Positions 9,476 to 17,715 of a DNA stretch of 64,000 nt are shown one piece after another. Numbering within the stretch: position 1 is the first letter of the stretch; each line of letters starts with the position of its first letter. Location of the stretch: assembly GCF_023195895.1 (NCBI RefSeq), contig NZ_JALPRK010000001.1, positions 248,001-312,000 on the forward strand, read 5' to 3'. The notes under the pieces were generated by a model. The model was not told where the DNA came from. It made no database searches and saw only the letters and a program-made list of their open reading frames with translations. This stretch comes from Paenibacillus mellifer (GTDB lineage Bacteria; Bacillota; Bacilli; Paenibacillales; Paenibacillaceae). The position numbers and the translations under genes are program-made.

Positions 9476-10423
9476 ATGGAATTAAGACCGATCGCGCCGT
9501 TTGAACCGATACGCAGCGATACGATCCCGCAAGGCGAGGAGTGGGTGGCCCAGGTGAAGTGGGACGGGGTGCGGATGCTTACGTACAGCGACGGCCGCGA
9601 GGTCAAGCTGATCAACCGCAAAGGGAACGACCGGACGCCCCAGTACCCGGAGTTTCAGGATACGGGGGTATACTGCCGCGCGGGTTCAGTTATTCTCGAC
9701 GGTGAAATGATCGCGCTCTCCGGCGGGAAGCCGTCATTTCATGAGATTATGCGCCGCGACAGCCTGCGGCGGGAGCAGGAGATCCGCTTCGCGTCCGGCC
9801 GGATTCCGGCGATATATATGATTTTTGACATCTTATATCATGACGGCAAATGGGTGAACGGGGAGCCGCTGAGGAATCGCCAGCAGCTGCTGCAAGAGCT
9901 CGTGATTCCCTCCGAACGGGTGCAGGTTGTGCCAAATGTGACGGACGGGGAGTTGTTGTTCGGTTTGATGCAGGAGCGGGGTTGGGAAGGGATTGTCTCG
10001 AAACGGCTGGACAGCGCTTATGCGATCGGAGGGAAGGATGGTCGCTGGGTCAAAAAGAAGCTGGCTCGTGATCTCTACGCGGCCATCGGCGGCGTGACGT
10101 ACCGGGATGGCGGGGTGAACGCAATTTTACTGGGATTGTACGATCCGGAGGGACGGTTCATCTATATTGGGCATGCCGGCAGCGGGAAATGGAAGGTGTC
10201 CGACTGGCGCGACCTGACGGAGAACGTGAAGCCGCTGATCGTATCGGACCGGCCATTCGCAAACGCCCCTGAACGCATGAAAGGGGTCGTCTGGATTCAG
10301 CCGACCCTCACTGTAAAGATTCAGTTCTTGGAATGGACGCCCGGCGGAACGATGCGCCACCCCATCATCCAGGGATGGGCGAATGTCCCGCCCGAGGCGT
10401 GCGACATGGGGCAAAGCATGTAG
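9476..10423 (+). CDS. ATP-dependent DNA ligase (LigD ligase domain type)
   Basis: About 315-residue ligase that seals nicks using ATP. The adenylation motif is VKWDGVRM (Lys of KxDG), followed by the motifs VILDGEMIAL, YMIFDILY, EGIVSKR and WVKKK, and an OB-fold domain in the C-terminal third. It stands alone and faces away from the polymerase gene across about 160 bases. I take the ATG at 9476, after AAGAGGAGG; ATG 9446 in the same frame, after GGGGGAG, would add ten residues and cannot be excluded. Probably works with the adjacent polymerase and Ku in repairing double-strand breaks, likely in spores. Confidence 0.9.
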   Translation: MELRPIAPFEPIRSDTIPQGEEWVAQVKWDGVRMLTYSDGREVKLINRKGNDRTPQYPEFQDTGVYCRAGSVILDGEMIALSGGKPSFHEIMRRDSLRREQEIRFASGRIPAIYMIFDILYHDGKWVNGEPLRNRQQLLQELVIPSERVQVVPNVTDGELLFGLMQERGWEGIVSKRLDSAYAIGGKDGRWVKKKLARDLYAAIGGVTYRDGGVNAILLGLYDPEGRFIYIGHAGSGKWKVSDWRDLTENVKPLIVSDRPFANAPERMKGVVWIQPTLTVKIQFLEWTPGGTMRHPIIQGWANVPPEACDMGQSM

Positions 10424-10495
10424 GCAGGGCCGGCGAAGGTCGCAAGTAGGGCTCAATACGGAACAGCTCAGCCCAGCTTGGTACAGCGTGTTCCC

Positions 10496-11449
10496 CTACT
10501 TCGCCTCTGGCTTCGCCGTGGTGCGACGCTTGGGCTTCGGCTTGACCGCGACGGTTGGCGTAGCGGTACCGACATCTGTTGCAGCGGGCTCGGCTTCTGG
10601 CTCGGCTTTTGCTTTCTTGGCCGCCGGCTTGCGCGTACGCTTCGCCGGTGCGGCGGCCGCTGGCCCCGGATCGGTGGCGACCGGTTTGACGGCTTCGATG
10701 CTCGCCTGCAGCGCCGCCATTAAGTCGATCACGTTGGTCTCCGGCTTGGCTGGAGCCAAGCTGATTTCCTCGCCGGCTACCTTTTGCTCGATCAAGTGCA
10801 GCAGTCCCTCGCGGTAATCGTCGGTGTATTTCTCCGGCTCGAACGGAGTGGATAGCTGCTCGATCAGCATCTTTGCCATCGTCAGCTCCTTGTCGTTGAC
10901 CTGGAGGTTCTCCGGCAGATTGGGCACTTGGGTTATCGGCCGAATTTCGTCCGGAAAAAAGATCGTTTCGATCGCCAGACACCCTTCCATCACGCGGATG
11001 GCAGCGAGGCTGCTTTTGGAACGGATGGCGATTTTGGCGATGCCGATTTTGCCCGATTGGCGCATCGCTTCCAGCAGGAGCTGATAGGCGTTTCCGCCCG
11101 CCTGGTCCGGGGACAGGTAATACGTCTTCTGAAAATAAATCGGATCGATCTCCTTCAAATCTACGAAATCGATGATGTTGATCGTTTTCTCGGCGTGGGC
11201 GGAGAGTTGCTCGAGCTCATCTTTTTCGAACAGCACGTATTTGCCCTTCTCGTATTCATATCCCCGCGAGATTTCCTCCCAGTTCACATCCACCTCGCAA
11301 GCCGGGCAGCGCCGCACATAGGAGATCGGACTGCCGCACACATTATGGATGTATTTCATGGAGATGTCTTTGTCTTCGGTGGCCGAAAACATTTTGACCG
11401 GCACATGAACCAGCCCGAAGCTGATCGCTCCCTTCCAGACCGTATGCAT
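10496..11449 (-). CDS. ku: Ku end-binding protein
   Basis: 317-residue bacterial Ku. It forms a ring homodimer that binds DNA ends and recruits LigD activities. The core (about 1-255) starts MHTVWKGAISFGLVHVPVK, the classical Ku start. The C-terminal 60 or so residues are a Lys/Pro/Ala-rich tail of low complexity, which in other Ku proteins aids DNA threading and ligase contact. Convergent with the ligase gene, 72 bases apart. B. subtilis ku/ligD are forespore genes; a sigma-G-like promoter candidate lies upstream here. Confidence 0.95.
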   Translation of the reverse strand: MHTVWKGAISFGLVHVPVKMFSATEDKDISMKYIHNVCGSPISYVRRCPACEVDVNWEEISRGYEYEKGKYVLFEKDELEQLSAHAEKTINIIDFVDLKEIDPIYFQKTYYLSPDQAGGNAYQLLLEAMRQSGKIGIAKIAIRSKSSLAAIRVMEGCLAIETIFFPDEIRPITQVPNLPENLQVNDKELTMAKMLIEQLSTPFEPEKYTDDYREGLLHLIEQKVAGEEISLAPAKPETNVIDLMAALQASIEAVKPVATDPGPAAAAPAKRTRKPAAKKAKAEPEAEPAATDVGTATPTVAVKPKPKRRTTAKPEAK

Positions 11450-11504
11450 GTTTATAACCCCTTTCTTCTTTCCTTCGAATACTCGCTATGGATTCGCCTA
11501 TTCG

Positions 11505-11535
11505 TAGTATGGTTATAAAAGTGGTTTCTATTTAC
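11505..11535 (-). promoter_or_regulatory. possible sigma-G-type promoter upstream of ku
   Basis: On the minus strand, GTAAATA, 17 bases, then CATACTA, about 55 bases before the Ku start. CATACTA fits the sigma-G -10 pattern CATHHTA; the -35 matches GHATR at four of five bases. Sigma-G control is known for ku in B. subtilis, so the match is plausible but not proven. Confidence 0.35.
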
Positions 11536-11648
11536 GCTCGTTTTCGCCAAATTCGTTCCTGCGTTCTGCGGTTGCGGGGGGTGCGGCGGACCGATATAAT
11601 GAGGACAGTGCCTTTGCATGTACTCGTGGAGATCGATGGGCGACGCTG

Positions 11649-11832
11649 TAACGGACATCAGGGACGTTATTTGTCTGCAAGTGAGAGGTTCCGGTCGCTA
11701 ACGGACTGGAAAGACCTTATTTGCTTGTTTTGAGTTGTTTTTTCTGCCGGAAGGGTGGAATAACGTCTTCTGGGTCCGTTAGCACGGGAAATGTCCGGGA
11801 AATGAGCGAATAAGGTCATTACGGTCCGTTAG
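11649..11832. repeat. 184-bp palindromic intergenic element, copy A
   Basis: Starts TAACGGAC and ends GGTCCGTTAG. Inside are two left half-units of the form TAACNGA followed 7-8 bases on by GACSTTATTT, and two right half-units in mirror order (AATAAGGTC then TCCGTTA), plus GGGAAAT / CCGGGAAATG. It aligns without a gap to 58694-58877, about 109 of 184 bases identical by hand count, with identity concentrated in the arms. It fills most of the 440-base gap between ku and tsaE, where I see no convincing gene. Confidence 0.8.
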
Positions 11833-11892
11833 CGGAACTTCGGCACCTGATGGGCAATTTCGTTGGAGCCGCAATAAAGGTGGTAAGCTAGA

Positions 11893-12393
11893 GTGAGTAT
11901 GGATGATCATAAGGGCAACCCTCCCGCGCAATGGGTATATGAAGTCGAGGATCTAACAGGGACGGAGCGGCTCGCGGGAGCCTTGGCCCGGCTGGCCCAG
12001 CCGGGGACGGTGATCGCCCTGGACGGGGATCTTGGCGCGGGCAAAACCGCGTTCTCCCAGCTGTTCGCGAAACACCTCGGCGTGAAGGACACGGTGAACA
12101 GTCCGACTTTTACTTTGATCAAGGAGTATGAGGGCAGGCTGCCTTTTTATCATATGGACGTCTACCGGCTGTCGCTGGATGAGGCGGATGAGCTGGGGCT
12201 GGACGAGTATTTCTACGGGAACGGCGTCACCTTGGTGGAATGGGCCAGCTTGATTGAGGAGCTGCTTCCGCAAGACGTGCTTCGCATTTACGTAGAGACG
12301 GTGTCGGCGTCGGGTCGGCGGATGCATATCAATGGTCAGGGCGCAACCTATGAAGCTTGGGTGTCCGCTCTGAGAGAGAATGGAGTATCCTGA
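11893..12393 (+). CDS. tsaE: tRNA t6A biosynthesis ATPase TsaE
   Basis: 166-residue P-loop ATPase needed to regenerate the TsaB-TsaD complex that makes N6-threonylcarbamoyladenosine at position 37 of ANN-decoding tRNAs. Walker A GDLGAGKT lies at about residues 45-52; the VNSPTFTLIKEY and MDVYRL motifs are typical. The GTG at 11893 is preferred because AAAGGTGG stands nine bases before it; ATG 11899 is the alternative. First gene of the tsaE-tsaB-rimI-tsaD operon; tsaB begins 2 bases after its stop. Confidence 0.94.
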   Translation: MSMDDHKGNPPAQWVYEVEDLTGTERLAGALARLAQPGTVIALDGDLGAGKTAFSQLFAKHLGVKDTVNSPTFTLIKEYEGRLPFYHMDVYRLSLDEADELGLDEYFYGNGVTLVEWASLIEELLPQDVLRIYVETVSASGRRMHINGQGATYEAWVSALRENGVS

Positions 12394-12395
12394 AC

Positions 12396-13229
12396 ATGAA
12401 CGAATACGAAAACATACGGCCACCGCAGCGGCTGTTGGCGTTTGACACCGCCACTTCCTCGCTGGCGGTGGCGGTTACGGAGGGCGGCCGCGTGCTGGCC
12501 GAACGAAATATCCATGCCGAACGGAACCATTCGGCCTATTTGGTCACGGCGATCGGAGATTGCCTGGAGGCGGCGGGGATCGCCAAGCAGGACATTGACG
12601 GGATCGCCGTCGGGATTGGGCCAGGCTCCTACACCGGGATCCGGATTGCCGTCACGACCGCCAAGACTTTGGCGTGGTCGCTGCGGCTTCCGGTTTACGG
12701 CGTCTCGAGCCTGGCCGCTTTGGCGCTGGGCGGCTGGGCCGGCGCCAGCGGACAAGACGCCGCCGCGCTGGGCGAGCTCGCCGCGCGGCGGGGCGAAGCA
12801 GGCCGCCGCGCTACCGCCGGCGGCCACTGGATCGTGCCGCTGATCGATGCGCGGCGCGGCCAGGCCTATACGGCGCTGTTCGGTGTGCCCGCGCCGGGCA
12901 GATTGCCGGAGCGTCTCGAACCTGACGCGATCCGGCTCATGGACGGGTGGGCCGACGAGCTGAAGCGGCAGCTGGAGCAGTTGCCGATGGACGAACGGCC
13001 GGCCCGCCTCTGGTTCGTGGGCGAAACCGAGAAGCACGAAGCGGCGATCGCGCCGCTGATCGCCGCCTTCGGCGAGCTTGTCCAGTTCGTACCTTACGAG
13101 CTGGAAGGCGCATGGATGGGGATCGCCGGCCTAGCGCGCACGTGGCTGCCGGCGGACGAGGTCCATGCGCTGGAGCCGAATTATACGCAGCTGGCCGAAG
13201 CCGAAGCCAAACGGCTGCGGAACGCGTAA
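12396..13229 (+). CDS. tsaB: tRNA t6A biosynthesis protein TsaB
   Basis: 277-residue ASKHA-fold partner of TsaD in t6A formation. The start LLAFDTATSSLAVAV and the GIGPGSYTGIRI motif are diagnostic. ATG 12396 follows a GGAG site within the end of tsaE. Somewhat longer than the roughly 230 residues usual in Bacillus: an Ala/Gly/Arg-rich insert at about residues 115-145 (GWAGASGQDAAALGEL and following) is low in complexity and very GC-rich. Confidence 0.93.
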   Translation: MNEYENIRPPQRLLAFDTATSSLAVAVTEGGRVLAERNIHAERNHSAYLVTAIGDCLEAAGIAKQDIDGIAVGIGPGSYTGIRIAVTTAKTLAWSLRLPVYGVSSLAALALGGWAGASGQDAAALGELAARRGEAGRRATAGGHWIVPLIDARRGQAYTALFGVPAPGRLPERLEPDAIRLMDGWADELKRQLEQLPMDERPARLWFVGETEKHEAAIAPLIAAFGELVQFVPYELEGAWMGIAGLARTWLPADEVHALEPNYTQLAEAEAKRLRNA

Positions 13230-13247
13230 GGCGAGGGGGCGGCGAAG

Positions 13248-13742
13248 CTGGAACAAGATATCGTATTCCGTAATATGAAGCTCGCGGATCTGCCGGACGT
13301 CATGGTGATCGAACATGAGTCGTTTTCGCTCCCTTGGAGCGAGGAAGCATTTCATAACGAGTTAACCCATAATCATTTTGCCCGATATCAAATCATGGAA
13401 ATGGGCGGCAAACCTATCGGGTACGCCGGGATGTGGACGATCCTCGATGAGGCTCACATCACGAACATCGCGGTCCGATCCGCTTACCGCGGACGTCATC
13501 TCGGGGAGCAGCTGCTAAGCCGGATGATGGACTGGGCGGCGGAGCTGGGGATGGTCCGGATGACGCTGGAGGTGCGGGTGTCCAATACGGTCGCTCGTGC
13601 GCTTTATGAGAAAATGGGCTTTGCCCCGGCGGGCGTGCGCAAAGGGTATTATTCCGATAATCATGAAGATGCAATCATAATGTGGTGCGAGCTGCCAGGA
13701 TCGCAGTCGGAGACCGGGGAAGGAAGCGAAAGTTTGTGGTAA
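13248..13742 (+). CDS. rimI: ribosomal protein S18-alanine N-acetyltransferase RimI, probable CTG start
   Basis: GNAT acetyltransferase that modifies the N-terminus of ribosomal protein S18. The acetyl-CoA loop is seen as [14 protein letters not shown], and [13 protein letters not shown] is the usual C-terminal GNAT block. The first ATG (13275) has no ribosome site and would cut off residues conserved in the family (RNM before KLADL). A CTG at 13248 lies eight bases after GAGGGGG and gives the expected leader of nine residues; no ATG, GTG or TTG lies between the tsaB stop and 13275 in this frame. Hence I propose CTG initiation; 13275 is the conservative choice. 164 residues from CTG. Confidence 0.85.
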   Translation: MEQDIVFRNMKLADLPDVMVIEHESFSLPWSEEAFHNELTHNHFARYQIMEMGGKPIGYAGMWTILDEAHITNIAVRSAYRGRHLGEQLLSRMMDWAAELGMVRMTLEVRVSNTVARALYEKMGFAPAGVRKGYYSDNHEDAIIMWCELPGSQSETGEGSESLW

Positions 13743-14776
13743 AGCAAGAGCAGGATGTATATATTTTGGCGGTGGAAACGAGTTGCGACGAAACCTCGGC
13801 GTCCGTGGTGAAGAACGGGACGGAGGTGTTGTCCAACCTCATCGCCAGCCAGATCGAGACGCACCGGGCGTTCGGCGGTGTCGTACCGGAGGTCGCTTCA
13901 CGTAAGCATGTCGAGAGCATTACGCGAATGCTGGAGGAGGCGGTGCAGGAGGCGGGGATACCGCCGCAATCGCTGTCGGCGATCGCCGTGACGGAAGGCC
14001 CCGGCTTGGTCGGCGCGTTGCTCGTCGGGATTATGGCCGCCAAGAGCCTCGCCTTCGCGCTGGACAAACCGCTGATTGGCGTTCATCATATCGCCGGTCA
14101 TATCTACGCCAATCGTTTGGAGGCGGAGATGTTATATCCGTCCATGGCCCTCGTCGTCTCGGGTGGGCATACGGAGCTGGTGTTGATGGAGCGGGAGGGA
14201 AGCTTTCGACTGCTCGGCCGGACGCGTGACGATGCCGTTGGCGAAGCCTATGACAAGGTCGCTCGGGCACTTGGCTTTCCTTATCCGGGGGGGCCCTTCG
14301 TGGACAAGCTGGCTGCGGAGGCGGAGGAAGTGGAGGAGCTGCCGCGGGCGTGGCTGGAGCCGGACTCTTACGATTTCAGCTTGAGCGGCCTCAAATCGGC
14401 GGTACTGAACGCGGTGAACCAGCATAAGATGCGCGGCGAGGATGGCTACCAACCGGCGATTGCCAGAGGGTTCCAGGAATCGGTGATCGAGGTGCTGGTG
14501 GAAAAAGCGATTCGTGCCGTTCGTGCCACCGGTGCGCGGCAACTGTTGCTTTGCGGCGGCGTAGCGGCCAACCGCGGTTTGCGGGCTGCGCTCGAGGAAC
14601 GCTGCGAACGCGAAGGGATTGCCTTGCTGATCCCGTCGCTGAAATACTGTACCGATAACGCCGCGATGATTGGCGCAGCCGCTTATTTGAAATGGAAGAA
14701 CGGTGAGTTTTCCAGCTTGGAGCTAAAAGCCGAGCCTTCGCTTTCGCTGGAAGGCTGGTCTGTTAACCCAAGCTAA
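13736..14776 (+). CDS. tsaD: tRNA t6A synthase catalytic subunit TsaD
   Basis: 346-residue catalytic subunit transferring threonylcarbamoyl to A37 of tRNA (old name gcp). Start [18 protein letters not shown], metal site HIAGH (His 118 and His 122), SGGHTELV and the [10 protein letters not shown] motif are all present. The GTG at 13736 overlaps the rimI stop by 7 bases and follows GGGAAGGAAG. Last gene of the operon; a strong terminator follows 24 bases later. Confidence 0.96.
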   Translation: MVKQEQDVYILAVETSCDETSASVVKNGTEVLSNLIASQIETHRAFGGVVPEVASRKHVESITRMLEEAVQEAGIPPQSLSAIAVTEGPGLVGALLVGIMAAKSLAFALDKPLIGVHHIAGHIYANRLEAEMLYPSMALVVSGGHTELVLMEREGSFRLLGRTRDDAVGEAYDKVARALGFPYPGGPFVDKLAAEAEEVEELPRAWLEPDSYDFSLSGLKSAVLNAVNQHKMRGEDGYQPAIARGFQESVIEVLVEKAIRAVRATGARQLLLCGGVAANRGLRAALEERCEREGIALLIPSLKYCTDNAAMIGAAAYLKWKNGEFSSLELKAEPSLSLEGWSVNPS

Positions 14777-14799
14777 CTTCAACTCGAGGCGTACGCCCA

Positions 14800-14837
14800 A
14801 AGCAAAAGGCCGGACAAGTTGTCCGGCCTTTTGCTTA
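14800..14837. terminator. bidirectional intrinsic terminator
   Basis: Perfect 18-bp inverted repeat of AAGCAAAAGGCCGGACAA around one base, with an A-rich left and T-rich right arm. It ends tsaD (+) and the bactofilin copy 2 operon (-). Confidence 0.9.
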
Positions 14838-14851
14838 TCGGGGATGTTGTG

Positions 14852-15328
14852 TCACCACGTTTTATAAACCGCATCACTTTCCGACTCCGCGTTGTTCTTG
14901 GCAGGAGGCGCTTGCTCGGCGTCAACCGCAGCCGCCGTTTCCTTCATTGCCGCAGGATTGGGTTTGTCCGAACCGCCCATCTTACTAGTTCCTTCGAATA
15001 CGCTGCCCTCCTCAATGGAGAGGGAGGTAGCGACCATGTTGCCGTACAGCTTGCCTTTGGAGGTAATGGACAGCTTGAGCTTGGCTTGCACGTTGCCGTT
15101 CACGGTGCCGGCAATAATGATGTTCCGGGCCAGGATATTGGAATGAACGACACCTTTCTCCCCAACGGTCACGTCGCCTTCGCATTCGATGTCACCGGTA
15201 ATTTGTCCTTCGATGCGTACGCCGGCGTCCGAGCGGATTTTCCCTTCGAAAATACTGCCTTCCCCGATCAAGGTGTCGGTGGTGTTCGGGTCCAGCTTAA
15301 CAGGTTTCGCGTTATTCCTTAATTTCAT
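14852..15328 (-). CDS. bactofilin-family polymer-forming protein, copy 2
   Basis: 158-residue bactofilin paralogous to 5339-5758: TDTLIGEGSIFEGKIRSD matches TDTLIGQGSLVEGKLECK of copy 1. Beta-helix core at about residues 18-115, with a longer, disordered Ala/Glu-rich C-terminal tail. It starts 3 bases after the stop of the M23 peptidase gene and has GAGAGGAAG as ribosome site. The tight spacing argues for a joint membrane-wall scaffold. Confidence 0.9.
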   Translation of the reverse strand: MKLRNNAKPVKLDPNTTDTLIGEGSIFEGKIRSDAGVRIEGQITGDIECEGDVTVGEKGVVHSNILARNIIIAGTVNGNVQAKLKLSITSKGKLYGNMVATSLSIEEGSVFEGTSKMGGSDKPNPAAMKETAAAVDAEQAPPAKNNAESESDAVYKTW

Positions 15329-15331
15329 GAA

Positions 15332-16351
15332 TTACTCTTCCTCTCCGGGTTTTCTAAGGTATTTGGCCGGGTCGACCGTACTGCCATTCTTTACGACTTC
15401 GATATGGAGATGAGGACCGGTGCTGCGTCCGGTGGAGCCCAACTCCGCGATGGTATCGCCTTGCTTGACGGTGGCGCCAACCTTGGTTAGGATTTTGCTC
15501 AAATGCATATAGTTCGTTTTCAATCCCGAAGGATGGGAAATCGTGATAAAGTTCCCGCGTGCGCTGTTGTAGCCGGTATCGACGACCTTGCCATTCGCTG
15601 CCGCGTAGACAGGATCGCCGATGCTTCCCCCGATATCCATTCCGGCGTGCATGGTCAACCGTCCGTTAAAAGGGTCTTCCCGTTCACCGTATTCGGAAGT
15701 GACTCTGACGGAATCGGCGGGCCAAAAGGTTGGTAAGATGGCCATCAGCGCTTTATATTCCTGAATCGACACCTTGGTTTGCTCCAGCCGTTGCTGCAGT
15801 TCGGGCATCTCGGCCAACGAAGTGGTGATGCTCTCCTTCGTCTCTTTGACCAGCTTGGACACATCCTGTTCGGTGAGTGGGATCGATTCTCCGCCAACTC
15901 CACCTTCGGTTGAAAGGGAGTCCATCGCTGCTTTTTTGTCTGCGGCTGCGGTTTGGCCCTTCGTTTTCGTCGATCCGCCGTCGGTAATCGATTTAAGCTC
16001 GGCTTCCAACTGCTCCAGCTCGCTCATCTTGGATTCGATGGTCTTCGACTTCTTCGACAGCTCGAGGAGCTCGTTTAAGAGTCGGTCGATTTCCTGTTCC
16101 TTGTTCACGACGGTGTTCCTGAACTGATTAGAAGAATCGGATAATTGCGCTTCAAGCGTCCCGATCCGGTTCGTATGCGTGCGATTGACGGCATACAAGA
16201 CCAACACGGAGCTGAGCAGCACCACCGTGGTGATCAGGATGGCCAATAAATAGAACAAGCGGAATTTAAAGCGGAACACCGGGCTGGTGCCTTCCGGCAC
16301 GATCAGCAGCGTGTAGCGCCGGTTCACGTTTTTTTTGAATCTGATCTTCAT
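15332..16351 (-). CDS. membrane-anchored M23 peptidase with coiled coil, copy 2
   Basis: 339 residues: basic start MKIRFKKNVNRRYTLLIVPE, a membrane segment (about 27-50), a coiled coil (about 55-115), a Thr/Lys-rich linker, then the M23 domain with TMHAGMDIGG and GPHLHIEV motifs. Same plan as the gene at 5791-6789, which also has an LLVLRDAG / LLIVPEG-like conserved cytoplasmic start. The ATG at 16351 is chosen for its AGGAGGAAGTC site; an ORF from 16387 would add 12 residues without a ribosome site. Predicted peptidoglycan endopeptidase, probably partnered by the bactofilin. Confidence 0.9.
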   Translation of the reverse strand: MKIRFKKNVNRRYTLLIVPEGTSPVFRFKFRLFYLLAILITTVVLLSSVLVLYAVNRTHTNRIGTLEAQLSDSSNQFRNTVVNKEQEIDRLLNELLELSKKSKTIESKMSELEQLEAELKSITDGGSTKTKGQTAAADKKAAMDSLSTEGGVGGESIPLTEQDVSKLVKETKESITTSLAEMPELQQRLEQTKVSIQEYKALMAILPTFWPADSVRVTSEYGEREDPFNGRLTMHAGMDIGGSIGDPVYAAANGKVVDTGYNSARGNFITISHPSGLKTNYMHLSKILTKVGATVKQGDTIAELGSTGRSTGPHLHIEVVKNGSTVDPAKYLRKPGEEE

Positions 16352-16573
16352 GACTTCCTCCTGATCTTCTTGAGTTGAACATGCCATTATGTAGGACCAA
16401 GGTCATTCCTTACGACTTGCCAATACAACTATTTCGGCAAAATGTGGCAAATCCCTTTTTCATTTAAAAAAATTTTGTAACTATTTTCACTCCTAAAGCA
16501 GGAATTTGTCGAAGGGAAGCGAAATGAGAAATAATTGGAAAAGTGTCTTCTTTCCTAATGTAAGGAGGTTATT

Positions 16574-17668
16574 ATGATCAGAATTGCCGGAATCGACGTT
16601 GGCAACGACAGCGTTAAGGTAGTGGTTGACGGTTCACAACGACCGATCATTATTCCGAGTATCGTTTCTCCCGGATATGATAGACATGTGCTGCAAGAGG
16701 AGGACTCTCCGCTGAAGGCGCTGGATGTTCGGGTCTATAGCCCTAAATTAAAGAGAAATAACCAGCGGTATTTCGTAGGCTTGCTGGCGATGGAAGACCA
16801 AGACAATTCCGAGTTGGAGGAGACGGACAACAAAGCCACCAGCGATCAATCCCTGGTCGTGGCACTGACGGCGCTGGCTTATGCCGCCCTGTCTGGACAA
16901 GCTTATCCGACGGCGGGAACCGGGATTGAAGAGGTTGAGTACATCATTGGGACAGGACTTCCGGTCCGTTCCTACGTGGCTTTTCATCAAGCGTTCGAGG
17001 AGCGGCTGACCGGTGAGCACGAAGTGACGTTCCTGTCCACGCCGGAGCTGCGCGGGCGCACGGTACGTCTCCAGATCCGCCGTACGATCGTTTCGGTGGA
17101 AGGCGCGGCGGCGCTGTTCCATTTGGCGACGAACGATACGCTGCAAGTACGGAATGAAGAACTCCATAACGGCTGTATCGGCATTTGCGAAATCGGCGCT
17201 TTGACGACGGATTTCCCGGTTGTGAAGCGGATGAACATCGACAATCAGTTCAGTACGGGGGAGCAGTTCGGACTGGCAACCTATCTGGATTCAATTATCC
17301 GCGATGTTGAGGATCAGTTTGGTTACCGCTTCCCAAGCCGTACGAAGCTGATTGGACGCATCCGGAACCGCGAATTCGTTATCCAGCGCGTAGGGGAAGG
17401 ACAAGCGGATATTCGGCCGATCGTCGATATGTATTTCAGCCGAGCTGCGCAGAAGCTGGTTGACTTGATCCGCAAGCGTTGGAAGAAGTACCCTGACATC
17501 GAATGCTTCTATGTACTTGGCGGCGGCGCCGCGGCGCTGAAATCGTATCTGATCGATGCGGCCGGCTCCATGCGTTTGCGGTTTGAAGAGAATAGCGAGA
17601 TTCTGAACGTGCAGGGTTACTTGAAGCTGGCCAAGAATAAAGCCGGCCAACAGCCAAACCCGGCGTAA
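16574..17668 (+). CDS. ParM/Alp-like actin-family ATPase
   Basis: 364-residue actin-like protein of the ParM/StbA group. Seen are phosphate-1 loop GIDVGNDSVKVV (residues 5-16), the phosphate-2 region CEIGALTTDFPVV with Glu 206 where Asp is usual, and an adenosine loop YVLGGGAAALKSYL near 315. Relatives on plasmids form filaments that push DNA apart, but no ParR-like DNA-binding partner or centromere array is visible here, and the region is chromosomal. A good AGGAGG site precedes the ATG; monocistronic with its own terminator. Cell-structure or sporulation role is a guess; it lies divergently beside the M23/bactofilin pair. Confidence 0.8.
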   Translation: MIRIAGIDVGNDSVKVVVDGSQRPIIIPSIVSPGYDRHVLQEEDSPLKALDVRVYSPKLKRNNQRYFVGLLAMEDQDNSELEETDNKATSDQSLVVALTALAYAALSGQAYPTAGTGIEEVEYIIGTGLPVRSYVAFHQAFEERLTGEHEVTFLSTPELRGRTVRLQIRRTIVSVEGAAALFHLATNDTLQVRNEELHNGCIGICEIGALTTDFPVVKRMNIDNQFSTGEQFGLATYLDSIIRDVEDQFGYRFPSRTKLIGRIRNREFVIQRVGEGQADIRPIVDMYFSRAAQKLVDLIRKRWKKYPDIECFYVLGGGAAALKSYLIDAAGSMRLRFEENSEILNVQGYLKLAKNKAGQQPNPA

Positions 17669-17684
17669 GCATCCGAATGATTGT

Positions 17685-17715
17685 TCCGGCGGTGAATGCA
17701 CCGCCGGATTTTTTT
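17685..17715 (+). terminator. intrinsic terminator of the ParM-like gene
   Basis: TCCGGCGGTG / CACCGCCGGA stem with a 4-base loop followed by seven T. Confidence 0.92.

Noticed and set aside
11488..11733. 81-residue reading frame between ku and tsaE
   Set aside because: Runs into the 184-bp element, with no ribosome site and no protein-like composition.
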